Below, piece after piece: positions 23,635-35,786 of a stretch of 64,000 nucleotides of DNA. Origin of the DNA: Branchinecta lynchi (lineage: Eukaryota; Arthropoda; Branchiopoda; Anostraca; Branchinectidae); NCBI GenBank assembly GCA_023053575.1, contig JAKZAP010000016.1:12728030-12792029 (forward strand). The letters are read 5' to 3'. A program made the translations under genes and the position numbers. Each line of letters opens with the position of its first letter. Position 1 is the first letter of the stretch. The notes under the pieces were generated by a model. That model saw only the letters and a list, made by a program, of their open reading frames with translations, was not told the origin of the DNA and did no database searches.

Positions 23635-25565
23635 TTATGAAAACAAGAGCTACGAGCTCATATGGCGAGTAGGTGATGCAAGAAAGTAGAGGAGAATGTC
23701 ACAAAATACCACCTTCAACCTCCCTAGGTTCGGACCTAGAAATAGGATATCTAGCTTCACTCTAGCTTCACACTATCACAGCTTCACTTCTGGCATTGCG
23801 TCCGATCATCTAGGGCATATTACTTTTCTACCTTTTAAGTTTAGATCCACTCGTTTGATTCCTAAACGTGTCACACTATTTCCGGTACCCCCCCCCCCCC
23901 CCTCCAACTCCGCCTGCCACGGCCGAACCTGGTTCGGACACATTAATTATTCATCTAAAGCATCTTCTCTTACCGCCTATCAAGTTTCACTCGAATCTGA
24001 GCATTTTTCGGGAAATTGCTCGAGCACCGTGCTTGGATTCGGTCCTAACCCTAAAATATGTCAACTAGGGCATATGAATCATCATTACTCGCGATCACTG
24101 GAATTCCGGGAAACCTCCTCCAACTCCCCCCAAAGAGCCCCGGTAAGATCTGGTTCTATCAAGAACGTGTCTACAGGGTTATGCTTGTTTTTCTTACCAA
24201 ATTCTATCTCAATCCCTCGACTAAGCGTTTCACGAGATTTCCCGTGGCCCCCTCCACCCCCCACAAGTACAGGATCCGGTCCGGACGTCACATGAACATC
24301 TGAGACGATAGCTCTTTCAACCCAAGTTTCATTCAAATCCGATCACCCGTTCAAAAGTTATGCATGCCACTAGATTCCGGATTCCCCATCCCGCCACGCT
24401 CCCCACGATGGTCGGATCGGGGAAACAACTATTCTCAAGGCAGTCTCTCTGGGTCCCTGATATGCCTACAAATTTCATCGTCCTAACACCAAACTCACGG
24501 GATCACCGAATTCCCCCCACCCCCCAGCTCCCCCCACAGTGCCCAAATCCGGCCTTGTTATGTCAACGATGTATCTAGAACTTGAGCAATTTCTTCCCAC
24601 CAAGTTTCGTCCCAATCCCTCCGCTCTAAGCGATTCCCAAAATTTCCGGTTTCCCCCTCCTGCTCCCCCCCCCCAAAGTCACCGGGTCCGGTCCGGATTT
24701 TAAATGGGTCGTCTGAGGCACAAGATCTCTCCAAATATCCAATTTCACTGCTATTCGATCACCCGTTCGAAAATTATAAATACCTAGATTCCGGATTCCC
24801 CCTCCCTCCACTCCCCCTACGATGCTCGGATCGGGGAAGTAATTATTTCCAGCTTAATCATTTAAGGTCCCTGATATGCCTGCCAAGTTTCATTGAATAT
24901 TCTTTGAGCCCAATCTGACTTTGAAACATTTATTCAAACAATGTTTACAACGGATACGTCAGCTACGATTCTTTGTCAGCGATATTTTGGCCCTTCTTGG
25001 CAAGGGTCCTCGTCAGGCTGTCAATCCTCTGGTTCAACTTGTAATCCGGAAGTACGAACTAGCGGGATCACCGGAATTCCCCCCCCCTTTGACCCCCCAC
25101 AGTGCTGAAATCCAGTCCGGTTACGTCAACAATATATCTAGGATTTGCGCTTGTTCTACCCACCAAGTTTCATCCCGATCTGTCCATTCTAAGGGTTTTC
25201 CAAGATTTCCGGTCCACCTCCCTTCAGCTCCCCCCAAAGTCGCCGGAAACGGGCCGTATTTTAAGCGGATCGTCTGAAACACAAAGTCTTTCCAAATATC
25301 AAGTTCATTAAGATCTGATCACCCGTTTAAAAGTTATAAATACCTCTAGATTTCGGATTCCCCCTCCCACCACTCCCCCCATGATGCTTAAATCGGTGAA
25401 GTGACTATTTCCAACTTAATCTTTTGGGGTCCCTGATATGCCTGACAAGTTTCATCGTCCTAGCTTATGTGGAAGTGCCCGAACTAGCAAAACCTGGACA
25501 GACCGACGGACCGACAGAAACTGTGATCGCTATATGGCACTTGGCCGAAGGGCAAGTGACATAAC
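23635..25565 (+). repeat. Family B pyrimidine-rich repeat block, copy 1
   Basis: It begins AAAACAAGAGCTACGAGCTC. It consists of diverged units carrying CCAAGTTTCATC, GATCCGATCACCCGTT-like words, TTCCGGATTCCCCCTCC and TCCGGTCCGGATTTTAAA. It ends ACCGACGGACCGACAGAAAC then CGCTATATGGCACTTGGCC. Long Pro/Ser-rich frames here (for example 199 codons at 23696) follow from the repeat. A Penelope-like fragment is inserted at 24897-25047. Confidence 0.65.
24897..25047 (-). mobile_element. Penelope-like/retrozyme fragment with decayed hammerhead ribozyme
   Basis: On the minus strand this reads the same sequence as the 40.3-40.7 kb units, including CUGACGA, the same stem II (GGACCCTTGCCAAGAAGGGC) and TATC before the predicted cleavage site. 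The conserved GAAA is changed to AAAA (G12 to A), which should destroy cleavage. It interrupts a family B unit. Confidence 0.65.
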
Positions 25566-26624
25566 AAACCATAATAATCAATAAAAATGCAAAAAAAGGC
25601 ATGAACTTCTCACAAGTGAAACAATGGGATCTGTCTTGAATAAGGACTTCTTACTAGGTTTATTCATTATTCTTAAGGGGGAGGGACAGGAGGGGACACC
25701 GGGACTCAAAACTCCTTTGTACGCACATTGAACAATATCTTCCATGGAAATTATATGTAAAAAACATCCCTCGTTGACTGAAAACTGAAGAAGTGGCGGC
25801 CAACCGGATTCCGATTAGCAGAAAGGAATTCTGGGTAAAACCAATTCATCTAGCCGCCAATGTTCAGAATGCTCTGAACCCTTTGTACAGGGGAAGGGGT
25901 CTTAGTGTTAGTGAGCAAACCACTGCCACAGAGTTGATCTGCTCACTTGCAGAGAGATACTTCTGTTAAAGTTATATGGAGTGAGAGCATAATCTTGACT
26001 GAGTTCCTCGGTTTTCGTCTGGCACAGATGAAAATTTGTACAGACACCATACTCAAGCTCAGTATCTTATTTTTCAGCTTTCTTCTTAATTTTTTGCAAT
26101 TTTTCAGCGAATATTCGCAATTTTTCCAAGATAAAACGGAGGCGGAGTTATTGAAACTTTACATCTATACCAAGTACATACGAATGGAAGTCCATGTAAC
26201 ACTTACCTCATCCTGCATGATCCTGTATCTTGGGATCACTGTGATTAGTATTTATTGGTATTGGTATTTTGTTGGGAGCACTTTCAATGTCCTTGACAAA
26301 ACACCACTTGTTTTAAAGTAGATGGAGCAGAGAATATCTGAACATAGCCAGTTGAAAGCTCAAATTTGCTAATCAACTTGGTGGCCAAATTCTATGTTGA
26401 CTGGGTCCTTCCAGAAAGGAAACCTTTTCTGGGTAACAAGGAATAGAGTAATGATTCTGCAGTCTGGAACAGAACATTTCCAGAATCTTCACTTCGTTGG
26501 CCATTGAAATGAAATGCACGCTTTCGCAGATGCTCAAATTTCCCGCGACTGCCTTAATTTGGTAGCGCGCCAGTTACAAATTTACGATAGTTACGAAGCT
26601 ACGATAGTTACGAAGTTAAGATAG
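25566..26624. other. Unassigned stretch
   Basis: A 124-codon hydrophobic frame (25947-26321) opens at a non-ATG codon and lacks splice or family support. Nothing else is seen. Confidence 0.3.
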
Positions 26625-26807
26625 TTCAAAACACGCCACTTATCCTCGGAAAAAACGGCGAACGTAGCAATAACGACAAATTGAACAACTCAATCCTCGG
26701 TAACCAATAACGGCGATGTTTGGGAGCAGCAGTGATACCACTTCCGGCTATTCCGCTAGGTACAGGGCAATTTTGCATTGGCAAGAAGAGTTAGTCATCA
26801 AGAGTAT
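26625..26807 (+). repeat. AACACGCCA dispersed repeat, copy 2
   Basis: It runs from AGTTCAAAACACGCCACTTA to TTAGTCATCAAGAGTATT, where a Helentron-like element begins directly. The shared end in other copies (AGAGTATTA) implies that the Helentron-like element inserted within or at the end of this repeat. Confidence 0.6.
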
Positions 26808-28582
26808 TGAGCTGCGAGAGCAACACTTTGGTTTTGTCCTCGTTTTTTTTTAGTTTTTTTTTTTCCTATGACTCCGATTTCATTTTATTCCTAGTAACTG
26901 GTAAGGGTCTAATCTCTGCGGTTTTTACGGGAAGTGTGGAGCTTAGGCCGGATTGATGAATATGACATTACATCTTGGAAAGCTCCATAGAACTCTTGCC
27001 TGGGGCCAATAAGGATGGTTTTTGCCTGTCCTCGAGCCAGAGCCTTCGGTGTGCAAAGTGAAGTGGAATTATATAGCCCATGTCAGAGAGGACTATCTGA
27101 AGCTGTGTAGCGAACCTTTCGTTTCATCAAACCATGTTTCTGCTTTCGAGTGGAAAGCTCCGTTCTAGCAAGCAAGCAGGTAGGCACCAGTTTCAAATTG
27201 AAGATGGACTAAAATCTACAAGTGTTAAATATATGCGGCAGTTACCCAGCCCCACAGCCAACATATATTCTTTGAGTGATAAATAGAAAAATCTACAGAA
27301 ACAAAAAAGGGGCTTTTTCCTCGGATCCGAAAGTGCTGCCATCTATTGTTTCTGTCCATGTCTGTTCGCGATTTCAGCTGAGTTTATCATTCATTTTTTG
27401 CACTTGGGTTTGCGGTAAAGAAATGGTATCAGATGTGCTTCTTAAACTTTAAAAGTTCTCCCATTGCTAAAGAAACTAGAGTTTGTCCTTTGCTCCTTTC
27501 TAAGTGGTGACGTTAGAAAGTTGGCCTACGCAGAAAGTCAACTTTTGAACTAAGACGGTAGAATTTTTTTTTTCGACGGCAATCGATAGCCATTGACGAG
27601 TTGAAAAAAGTGTATGTCATTCATTTTTTGGTACAAAAATTCCTTCATGTGATACACCAGTTTGAAAGTTTCAAGGGGTTGACAACTTCAGTAGTACGGT
27701 ACACACTGAAACCAAAAATAGGCGATACCAATTATGAGACATGTAGGGGACTTGTACGCAACAGTCGACTGTTAGCTCATAGTCATCTTCGGCGATGAGG
27801 GGTTTGCATCTTTTGCTAGTTGGTGTACCTGTTATTTGTTTCCGGTGTATTCGATGGAGACAATTTGGTTCCCAATTGTAAGACATGCAAGGGACTTGTA
27901 AGTAATAATCGGCTGTTATCATCTTCAGCAATGAGGGGTTTGCAACTTTTGCTAGCTATTATTTGTTTCCGGTGAACTTGATGTCTATCACGGGATAGGG
28001 ACTTGTAAGTAAGAATCGGTTCACGAGGGGCTAGAAATTTGTGCAAATTGGTGCACATTGTATTCCATTTCTGTAAATCTGACGGTAAGAAAGTTTGTAT
28101 CGATGGTCTATCGCTGTAACCTAGGATTAACTGTTTACGCCAACGGGTACAAACGATAACGTAAAACAATGAGGTAGTTTCGTAAGAATTAATAGTGTCA
28201 TCTATGGTATTTTAATCCTTAAAAGTTACGCATAGTTTTACAATACCAACTAAATTATATAAGATATTGTTCGAAGTTTTCATCCGTCACGATATCTACG
28301 ACTGAAAGGATAAAGTTCAACTGACTGCAAATTCAATTTAGTCCTTTCTTCCGATACTTATTTGTTGTTGTTTTCACAACGCTGAGAAATAGCCTAAGAT
28401 GATGTGATTATTGACTGTGTTCTTAGAACGTACCGTTTTATAAGCTTTGATAAGTTGACAACTTCAGCATTTAACTGACAGCGAAGAAACAAGACCAAAG
28501 TGTTGCTCTCGCAACACTTTAGTCGGCGAAGCCGGACAAAGGTTGCCGCAACACTTCACGTTACCAGGAAACATAGGTCTAG
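26808..28582 (+). mobile_element. Helentron-like non-autonomous element, copy 1 (1.8 kb)
   Basis: The 5' end TTGAGCTGCGAGAGCAACAC, then TTTGGTTTTGTCC, is repeated inverted near the 3' end (ACCAAAGTGTTGCTCTCGCA at 28494-28513). Further hairpins (GTCGGCGAAGCCGG, GTTGCCGCAAC) follow, and the end is GGTCTAG at 28582 before T. The terminal hairpin is decayed (CGTTACCAGGAAACAT). Asymmetric inverted repeats plus 3' hairpins are typical of Helentron/HINE elements. No Rep/helicase. Confidence 0.75.
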
Positions 28583-28944
28583 TTATTCCTGTTATTATTG
28601 CCGTTCCAGAGCCCGCCGTAATAAGGAAATTGGCTCCTCCCACTTATTATTTTCGTTCCGCGACTGTTCGGATCGTTACAATTTACTTATGATGGTCGCG
28701 AGCATCATAACTGATAGTAACTATCGGTTCTGCAGGAAATCCCGTAAGAGTGATGACGTACGTTCGCGTTGTTATTGCTAGCGTTCCAGCGCCTTATTGT
28801 TAGTTACGATTGTTACTATCACTGTTATTATTGCCGTTCCAGAGCCCACCGTATTAAGTAAATTGGCTCCTCCCATTCTTTTTTTCATTCTACGACTGAT
28901 GTTACAATTTACTTATGATGGTGGCGAGCATCATAACTGCACTG
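28583..28944. repeat. Degenerate repeat with TGTTATTATTGCCGTTCCAG
   Basis: The block TGTTATTATTGCCGTTCCAG with GGAAATTGGCTCCTCCCA occurs at about 28588 and again at 28825. Related sequence continues at 29560-29800 beyond the foldback element. Confidence 0.4.
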
Positions 28945-29546
28945 TCAGAAGTTTCATAACAGATAGCGTATAACACTTTCAAGAATAACACCTTTTCACT
29001 TAGAAATACAGTGTTGTGACCAATTAAGTTTACACTATTTGGTGCCTAGATCTCCAACAACACCTTTCAATTGGTAAAAAAACGGGAACGAAAGAAACAT
29101 AACAAATGACATCCCAAAGTGTTATCTGCTGAAACCGCACTTCCTTCTGTTGTCGTTATGTAACTTCTGACAGTTTAGTATTTGTATGTATGTATGTATA
29201 TATTTATTTCCCATCAAAAGAAAACAGATGGAGTACAAGATAAAAAGAAAACGAGAAACACACTACGAGATAATACACTAATACAGAAAAACAAAGAACG
29301 AGATGGATACCTAAATACAAAAATACAAAAGACAGAACTACTGCCTCAAAATGGTTGCCCAAGGAAGAGCAACAATACCAGAGTTGTATCTGGCAATCTG
29401 ACCTATGATGAGTTTTATCTATTGAAGGTGTTGTTGGAGATCTAGGCACGAAATAGTATAAACTTAATTGGTCATAACACTTTATTTCTAAGTGAAAAGG
29501 TGTTATTCTTGAAAGTGTTATGCGCAATCTGTTATGAAACTTCTGA
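28945..29546. mobile_element. Long-TIR foldback element enclosing a LINE tail
   Basis: About 125 bp from TCAGAAGTTTCATAACAGAT (28945) are repeated inverted up to ATCTGTTATGAAACTTCTGA (29546), including ATAACACCTTTTCACTTAGA and TGCCTAGATCTCCAACAACA. Between the arms lies a (GTAT)n plus TATTTATTTCCCATCAAAAG segment, a minus-strand LINE 3' end (about 29183-29345). Target duplications are unclear. Confidence 0.65.
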
Positions 29547-30284
29547 AAGTATGATAATAACTAGGCTATCGGTTCTGCGGGAAATCCCGTAAGAATGATG
29601 ACATATGTTCACGTTGTTATTCTTTTCTTTCCAGAGAGCGTGATAACTACCATCATACGGCGCTCGCCCCTCCTCTTATCATCATAATTTTGTAATAACT
29701 TCACTCGAACGCTACGATTATTTTCGTTTCAGTGAGCGTGATAAAGTACCAAAATACGGCGCTTGCCCCCCCTATCATCGTAACTTGTAATAACTTCACT
29801 GGAACACTCATTACTACTACGAGCGTGTTCGACCCTTAAATTAGTTTCTATTTTGGTTCCAACCTCGTAAAAAGTTACTACGCAGACCGTTCCAACCTTC
29901 TCGAAATAGTAAAATCTGCTTACCATGCTCGGGAGCTCAGTAAGCGTGGTAACTACGCATCTTTGCAACATGATTGGCCGTATTCACCCGAAGCATGATA
30001 TTCTGCTGGAAAACAAAACAAATGCGCAAGCGCTCAGACGTGGAGTGTAAAAGTAAAATGTTTATCACATTTTATATACAAACAGCTTTAGAACCAAGAA
30101 ATTTCACATCTCCAGTAACCAAACAAGTATTGAAATAACAGAATTTGTAATCGTCTCACTTTAAATGTAAACAAACCGCAAGCAGAAATCCAAATAAAAG
30201 TTGAAGATGGAACTCTTTGAGGAAACTCTTTTTCCTCAAGTATACCAGCTTAGAATTTGATTCCAGTCACGGGTCAAACACTTT

Positions 30285-30790
30285 TTTCATGGGCAATTTG
30301 GGCCCACTTGCCCATGAACGGGATGGGTGGGGGGTGGTTCAACACCACAATATATCCCCAACCAGTATGAACCAAAAGCACAAAGGAATTTCATCGCATT
30401 ATCTCTAGTCATTGTAAAGTTAAAAACATTAAAAAATGGACAGCCTGGGCCCAATCGCCCTTGAACCAAGTGGGGGTGGAGTTTGGGACCTGGACAAAGT
30501 AAAAAGAGACTCAATGCTCACAAGCCTAACAAGTTTCAACTTGATACCTGTCACGGGTAATGAACTTTACTCCTGGGCAATCTGGGCCCAGTTGCCCATG
30601 AACGGGGTGGGTGGGGGAGGTGCAACTTCAAAAGCAACTTCCCAGCCCTAGGGAAGCCCTTTCCCTCGTCCTATGTCCAGTTCTGGTCAAGTTATGAACA
30701 TTGTTCATTGGGCAATCTGGGTCCATTTGCCCCTGAACCGGGTTGGAGTGGGGGGTGGGACCCCCAAAAGGCACAACTAGACCCCAATAC
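30285..30790 (+). repeat. Tandem repeat, four ~140-bp units
   Basis: Units start near 30290, 30440, 30570 and 30710 with GGGCAATCTGGGCCCAGTTG / TTGCCCATGAACGGGGTGGG and a GGGTGGGGGGTGG tract, then CAAGTTTCAACTTGATACCT. The units are diverged and non-coding. Confidence 0.65.
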
Positions 30791-30999
30791 CCACTAGCTT
30801 ACCAAGTTTTAACTTGATACTTGTACTGGTTCACGACTTATGAGCTCCACAAAATACGGTGAAAACCGAATGCTGTTACAGCGCTCGCAATAGTGGATTG
30901 TTCCAAGGAACACTCCACTAAAAATCATTCCAGCCTTGTGCAAAAAGCCGAAATTCGTGAAGACCGAGTCATGCATAGTAACTACGGTATAAGAAGGGT

Positions 31000-32056
31000 A
31001 CACAGCTAGCTGACGATTTTAACTGTGATTTGAGTTTCTTCTGCACAAAAACGTAGTTTTCGGGATCGGAAGGCCAGTTGACTTTGTATAATTATCCAAC
31101 ACGTCTTGGCATCACAGAAACGTGGAAAACAACATTAAATCTGTGGAGCAAACCACGAAGGCTGAAGTCAGCCATCCCCTTACTCTGTTGTCGCTAAATT
31201 TTAGGGAGAAAATGGATATTCGGGGATTCGGGGAACGTCATTTTGTTGTCGGGGGTTTTCTGGAATTTCAGGAAAATCCTCGGAAATTCGGGGACTGTGG
31301 AAGCACTGGATATAGCTAAGCACGGAGCATCAGTCTGGAAGATAAGACTTTTATTTTTAGTTGGTGACAAGCGCACACTAAGAAATTTCAGCTCAATATG
31401 ACTAAGTCCAAAACGCCAGCAACGCTCAAGAAGAAGGAGTAAGGAGTGTCCGTACGACTCAAAATCAACGACTCAAATCCTGTGTCAATCACCGCGATCT
31501 TTGGCAGTAGCTATGACACTACTTCTGCCTTTCTTCCGCTAGATACCCGGAGATTTGGATCGGCAAGTAGAGATAGTCATCAAGAGTATTTGTCAGCTCC
31601 TCGGGGAATGCTTAGACAGAAATAAGCAATACAAGTATAGTGTGCGTGACGCCTCGATAGAAAGATCTTGATGAGGTTCAGACTTCAGAGACAGCTTTAG
31701 ACAATGTGAAGTCATTATGGCCATTAGGCTGAACGCCCTGGAGACGAAATCTAGCGGCCAGTGAAGGAGCCGGTGGTCTCTGCTAAATGAGGCCCGGACG
31801 CTTTTGTTGGCTGAAGAAATTTCGGTAGGTCACCGCTTCGATGACAAGTGGATGCAGTTCTTCGGAACTCTTATCTACCGACCAAGGCATCTAGGCTGCC
31901 TCAGACGTTTGTTTGCGGGGCTCGGACCAACGTTGCTCAACTGCAGTACTAAGTTCTCTAATATTTTCTGTTCTGAGACTGAGTCTTCCTTCTTAATAGC
32001 TGTCTTACTTCGTACAAACTATAGACGACCAGTCATCACTCTCACGTGCCTATTAA
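31000..32056. other. Mostly unassigned except AACACGCCA copy 3
   Basis: No supported ORF. A 113-codon frame (31804-32145) runs into the foldback cluster and is judged to be chance. Confidence 0.3.
31400..31597 (+). repeat. AACACGCCA dispersed repeat, copy 3
   Basis: CTAAGTCCAAAACGCCAGCA starts it, ACGACTCAAATCCTGTGTCA is central and AGATAGTCATCAAGAGTATT ends it, as in copies at 2655 and 32615. Confidence 0.6.
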
Positions 32057-32124
32057 GGCCCATTCACAACGGGTTTTTAGCTAATTCTCGGTACCAGCTA
32101 GTTCTGAAAATCGCTCCCGAGACC

Positions 32125-32290
32125 GAAGCGGGGGGAGGGGGTTGACCCCCCCCCCCCCCGAAACAAACATAAATCATCATTTGTATAGGCTTTTCCCTCT
32201 AATCTATGTCTTTTTTGTACTTTTTTGTCCGACCCACAGGCAACCCCCCCCCGAAAGGCAAAACCCCCCCCAAAATAAATTACTGCATTC
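32125..32290. repeat. C-tract repeat related to the 18570-18750 hAT MITE
   Basis: It shares TAGGCTTTTCCCTCTAATCT and the paired C-tracts with the element at 18570-18750. Clear terminal repeats and target duplication are missing. Confidence 0.55.
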
Positions 32291-32614
32291 GGGTACCAGC
32301 TAGTCTCGGACCCAAGTTGAAATCGGTTCAACTTTTTGAGGGTACTAGCCAATCAGATCATTTTGGGAAATATTGAGGAATATTCTGATTGGATAGTTTC
32401 GAACCAAGCCTAATAGATAACATCACATCGTCTCCTTGCTGTCTTGAAAATTGAAAGTGAATTTAGGTCATAGTTACTGGATCTGACGTGGTTCAGTCAG
32501 CATTAACATTACCCTAAGTAATTTTATTGGCTAGAGCCTCAAAAGCTGAACTGGTTCCAACTTGGGTCCGAGACTAGCTGGTACCCGAAACTGGCACCAA
32601 TATCAATACTCTGT

Positions 32615-32823
32615 AATCACGAAGTCCAAAACATGTCAGCGATCCTCAGGAAGATGGAGTAAGCGTGTCCGTACGACTCAAACTCAACGACTCAAATCCT
32701 GTGTTAATCAATCACCACGATCTTTGGCAGCAGCTGTGACACCACTTCTGCCTTTCTTCCTCTAGATACCCGGAGAGGCCGGAGATTTTGGATGGGAAAG
32801 GAGAGATAGTCATCAAGAGTATT
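32615..32823 (+). repeat. AACACGCCA dispersed repeat, copy 4
   Basis: It runs from GAAGTCCAAAACATGTCAGC to AGATAGTCATCAAGAGTATT and closely matches copy 3, with a short internal insertion near the AGATACCCGGAGA motif. Confidence 0.6.
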
Positions 32824-33514
32824 ACGAACGGCTGAAACACAGCTAATTTTCGGTCCCAGAGCGATTTCCGTAACTTGCTGGTACCGAGCATTAGCTAAAA
32901 CCCGTTGTGAATGGGCCTATATCGCTTTTCGCGTTTTAACTATTATTTCACTGAGACTGAAAGTAGTGTTTGGATTCGAGCCAGGTAACGAAGAAGGTAA
33001 TTAATTACGTAACCGATCGAAGCAAGAATCGCGTCGAAGATACAATTACGTAACCGACCTACGGATCGTGTGGCTAAAATGCTGCCTGTATCTGCAAGAC
33101 CAGATAAGTTGAGACCAATGATCTTGGTGGGATCCCTAAGTGGTTGTGCTGTAGCGTTTCGATTTAGTCAATATTCGTCTTTCCGAAAGGGAAAAGAAAT
33201 TTAGACTGACGAGCGTGGACTGCAGATCTTCTAATCCACTGCAGTAACCCTGATAAGGGGATACTGCAATAAGACATAATAAGAAACCGACGGAAAGGGT
33301 TTCGGTGCGGTTCCCTCCCCTTCGATCTTTGCAATTCCAACAACTCGTTGAAGAACTGTTGGTTTTTACTCTAACCGAATTTCCAGGTTTCTCTGGATTC
33401 CAGTCAGAATATGGCCTCAGTGAGAAAACTAAGCAAAATTGTAGCCCATTACTCCGTCATTCACAATCAGGATCAAGGAGTATTTTGTTCCAACTTACCT
33501 CCGCAGATTCCGGC

Positions 33515-33602
33515 CGAACTGACCCGAAAACCGAACTGATTCCGGTCGAACTGATTCGAACCGGTCGAACTGATTCCGATCGAAGTGACCCGAACAAACC
33601 AA
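33515..33602 (+). repeat. Minisatellite of CCGAACTGA-type units
   Basis: Four to five short units resembling TTCCGGTCGAACTGATTCGA repeat in tandem. A 100-codon ORF spans it but has no other coding support. Confidence 0.5.
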
Positions 33603-34029
33603 CCTAGCACTAACCATGATGAGTTGTCAAATCTCTGTTGCTAGAAAATCCGATAAATCATCGATGAGATCAGAAAACCATCAGCAGAAACAGACCCGTC
33701 ACATTAATCTGGCATTATAGCCCTTACAACTAGCCCTTCCTCGTGGCCTAAGATCAATTTCCAGCCAATCTGAACGAAGAACTCTTTAGCCAAAGTTGCT
33801 AGGCCTTCTCCGTTACCTCTGAAGGTTGATCTTATGGGTCGATGTACAAAATGCACGGTAATCCTTGGCTGAACAGTCTAAAATAAAACTTTCTTCGAAA
33901 TTTCTTTGATCTTTCCGAAGCTGAACGCGTAGATTTGCCACCTTATTTTTGCCTCACTTTCGAATGGGAACAAAAGATGAGTCGGCAACCGTTGGATACG
34001 AAGACAAATTTGTCAGAGCCTCGGACATT

Positions 34030-34985
34030 CGGGAATAATAATTAACAATACCAAAGGTTTCGATGGATACCAAAACTGTAATATTTGATCCAGACAATTG
34101 CGTCTTGTAGATAGGCATATCCGGGAAATGTAATTCTTACTTTTACCTATTAGCATTTGTACTATTAAAAGTTCGGGTATGGATTCAACATGTGCGTTTA
34201 CCCCTATACGTCATATTTACTTTGACGAAATTAATCGGTACTTCTGCCAAATATGCGGTTTCGGCCGAATTCCGGATGTACTACTTGTCCGGCAAAAACT
34301 AAGCTGAAGACAAATTCAGCATGTGTACTCCCCCTATATCGAACCACTAATCAACTTCAGATAAACTGTAACTTTTAAGAAATTTCCAGGTTTTGGCCGG
34401 ATTCCGGGCGAACTACTTGTCCGGCAAGAAAATAATTTTCATATACGGTTTCGGCACGCCTCCTTACCACTACATCGAATCTCAATCAACATCAAATAAG
34501 CTTTGTAAGATTTTCCGGTTTCGGCCGGATTTCGGGCGGACTACATGTCCGGGTATAAAACGATTGTCATATACGGATTCAGCATGTCTTTTTACCCCTC
34601 TATCGAACATTTAATCGACTTCAAATAAAACCTTTATTTTTAGCAAATTTTCCGGTTATGACCAGATTTCGGACCAACTAATTGTCCGGCAAGAAAATAA
34701 GTTTCAGATATGGATTCAACATGTCTTTTTACCCCGAGGTCGACTATTTCATTGATCTTGTAAAACTTTTTTTCCTCCCTTAATTTGACCCCTCCCCCCT
34801 ACCCCTAAATATGGGGCTACAGGGCTCATCTACGAACTTGAAATGTACTTTGACCGAAAGAGCGCCCATGCCAAGTTTTAATAAAATAACTCCACCCCTT
34901 CGAGAGGTATATCTTGCTAACAGACGGACACTTTTACGAAACCATAGGTATCCCATCACTTACATTTGGGATCCCAAAAACGTAT
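34030..34985 (+). repeat. Family A repeat block, copy 3
   Basis: It begins CCAAAGGTTTCGATGGATAC, continues with four or five ~115-bp units (GGCCGGATTCCGGGCGAACT, ACTTGTCCGGCAAGAAAAT), then CCCTCCCCCCTACCCCTAAA, CAGACGGACAC and the end ACATTTGGGATCCCAAAAA. Confidence 0.65.
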
Positions 34986-35479
34986 CGAAAAATCAGGGAG
35001 GATTCGGCGGATTCGGGCGGTTCTCCAGTAATGGCCTTCAGATGACAGTATTATCAGCATTTTTAGCCGATTCACCGTGAAAACTAAAATTTGCGAGCCG
35101 CTCTATTAACGATTAAAACAAAGCTAAACTATTTTTTCCATGCTTTCTTCTGCAGTCTAAAAAAAAAAAAATCTAAAATGGTTTCAACGGCGCCTTTCAT
35201 GGCGCAATTATAACACAATCAATTTACAACTGAAGTCCGTTTGAAGGGCCAAGTGAAACCTCAAGTTATTGAGACGTGAAAATGCACAATGAGAACGTCG
35301 GTCATAGAAAAGAAATAGAATTAACTGGTTAAAACTAGCCAAGATCATCCGGCATCACGTCACCAGCCTAGTCCGAAGCTACGGTCGTCGGATCCGGTTA
35401 GTGAATCTCTCCAATTCAGTTTCTCAGCAAGACCGCCGTCCCAGCTCACCGTCCCAGGGACAATTTCAGCGACGCAAGC

Positions 35480-35786
35480 TAGGGTTGTGCGATATTTGAT
35501 ATCGATATATCGGACCAAATATCGATATCGAATATCGAAACGTAAAAATCCAACATAACCTACATTTAGAAATCCGAAACTGGAGCAATATGTTTTCCGG
35601 AATTCATTCTTATTTATTCCGAGTTTCAGATGATGCAAGATGCTATTTAACCACAATTTTGTTGCTAAATTTTGGCAAAACGAGACGTATCCTGTAGCGA
35701 AACGTGCTAAAGAAATATCGATACATCGAATATCGAAAGTGAAAAAAAAATGGTATACGGAAAAATCTAAATATCGTCCAACACTA
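35480..35786. mobile_element. hAT-type MITE rich in ATCGATAT
   Basis: TAGGGTTGTGCGATAT (35480-35495) and ATATCGTCCAACACTA (35771-35786) are inverted repeats matching at 14 of 16. The 8-bp duplication ACGCAAGC is exact (35472-35479 and 35787-35794). Subterminal regions are made of TATCGATAT palindromes. It is 307 bp long and non-coding. Confidence 0.9.

Larger units (their letters stand above)
32057..32917. mobile_element. Nested foldback cluster with ~60-bp outer inverted repeats
   Basis: GGCCCATTCACAACGGGTTT (32057) continuing through AGCTAATTCTCGGTACCAGC is repeated inverted up to AAACCCGTTGTGAATGGGCC (32917). Inside, a second inverted pair (GGTACCAGCTAGTCTCGGAC ... GTCCGAGACTAGCTGGTACC, about 32293-32583) encloses TAGCCAAT-rich arms. 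A C-tract repeat (32125-32290) and an AACACGCCA repeat (32615-32823) are also nested. Confidence 0.65.

Noticed and set aside
23696..24295. 199-codon plus-strand ORF
   Set aside because: Same family B repeat as the 46744 ORF, with the same type of artefactual product.
25947..26321. 124-codon hydrophobic ORF resembling a membrane segment
   Set aside because: It opens at a non-ATG codon, lacks splice context, and its hydrophobicity follows from T-rich sequence.
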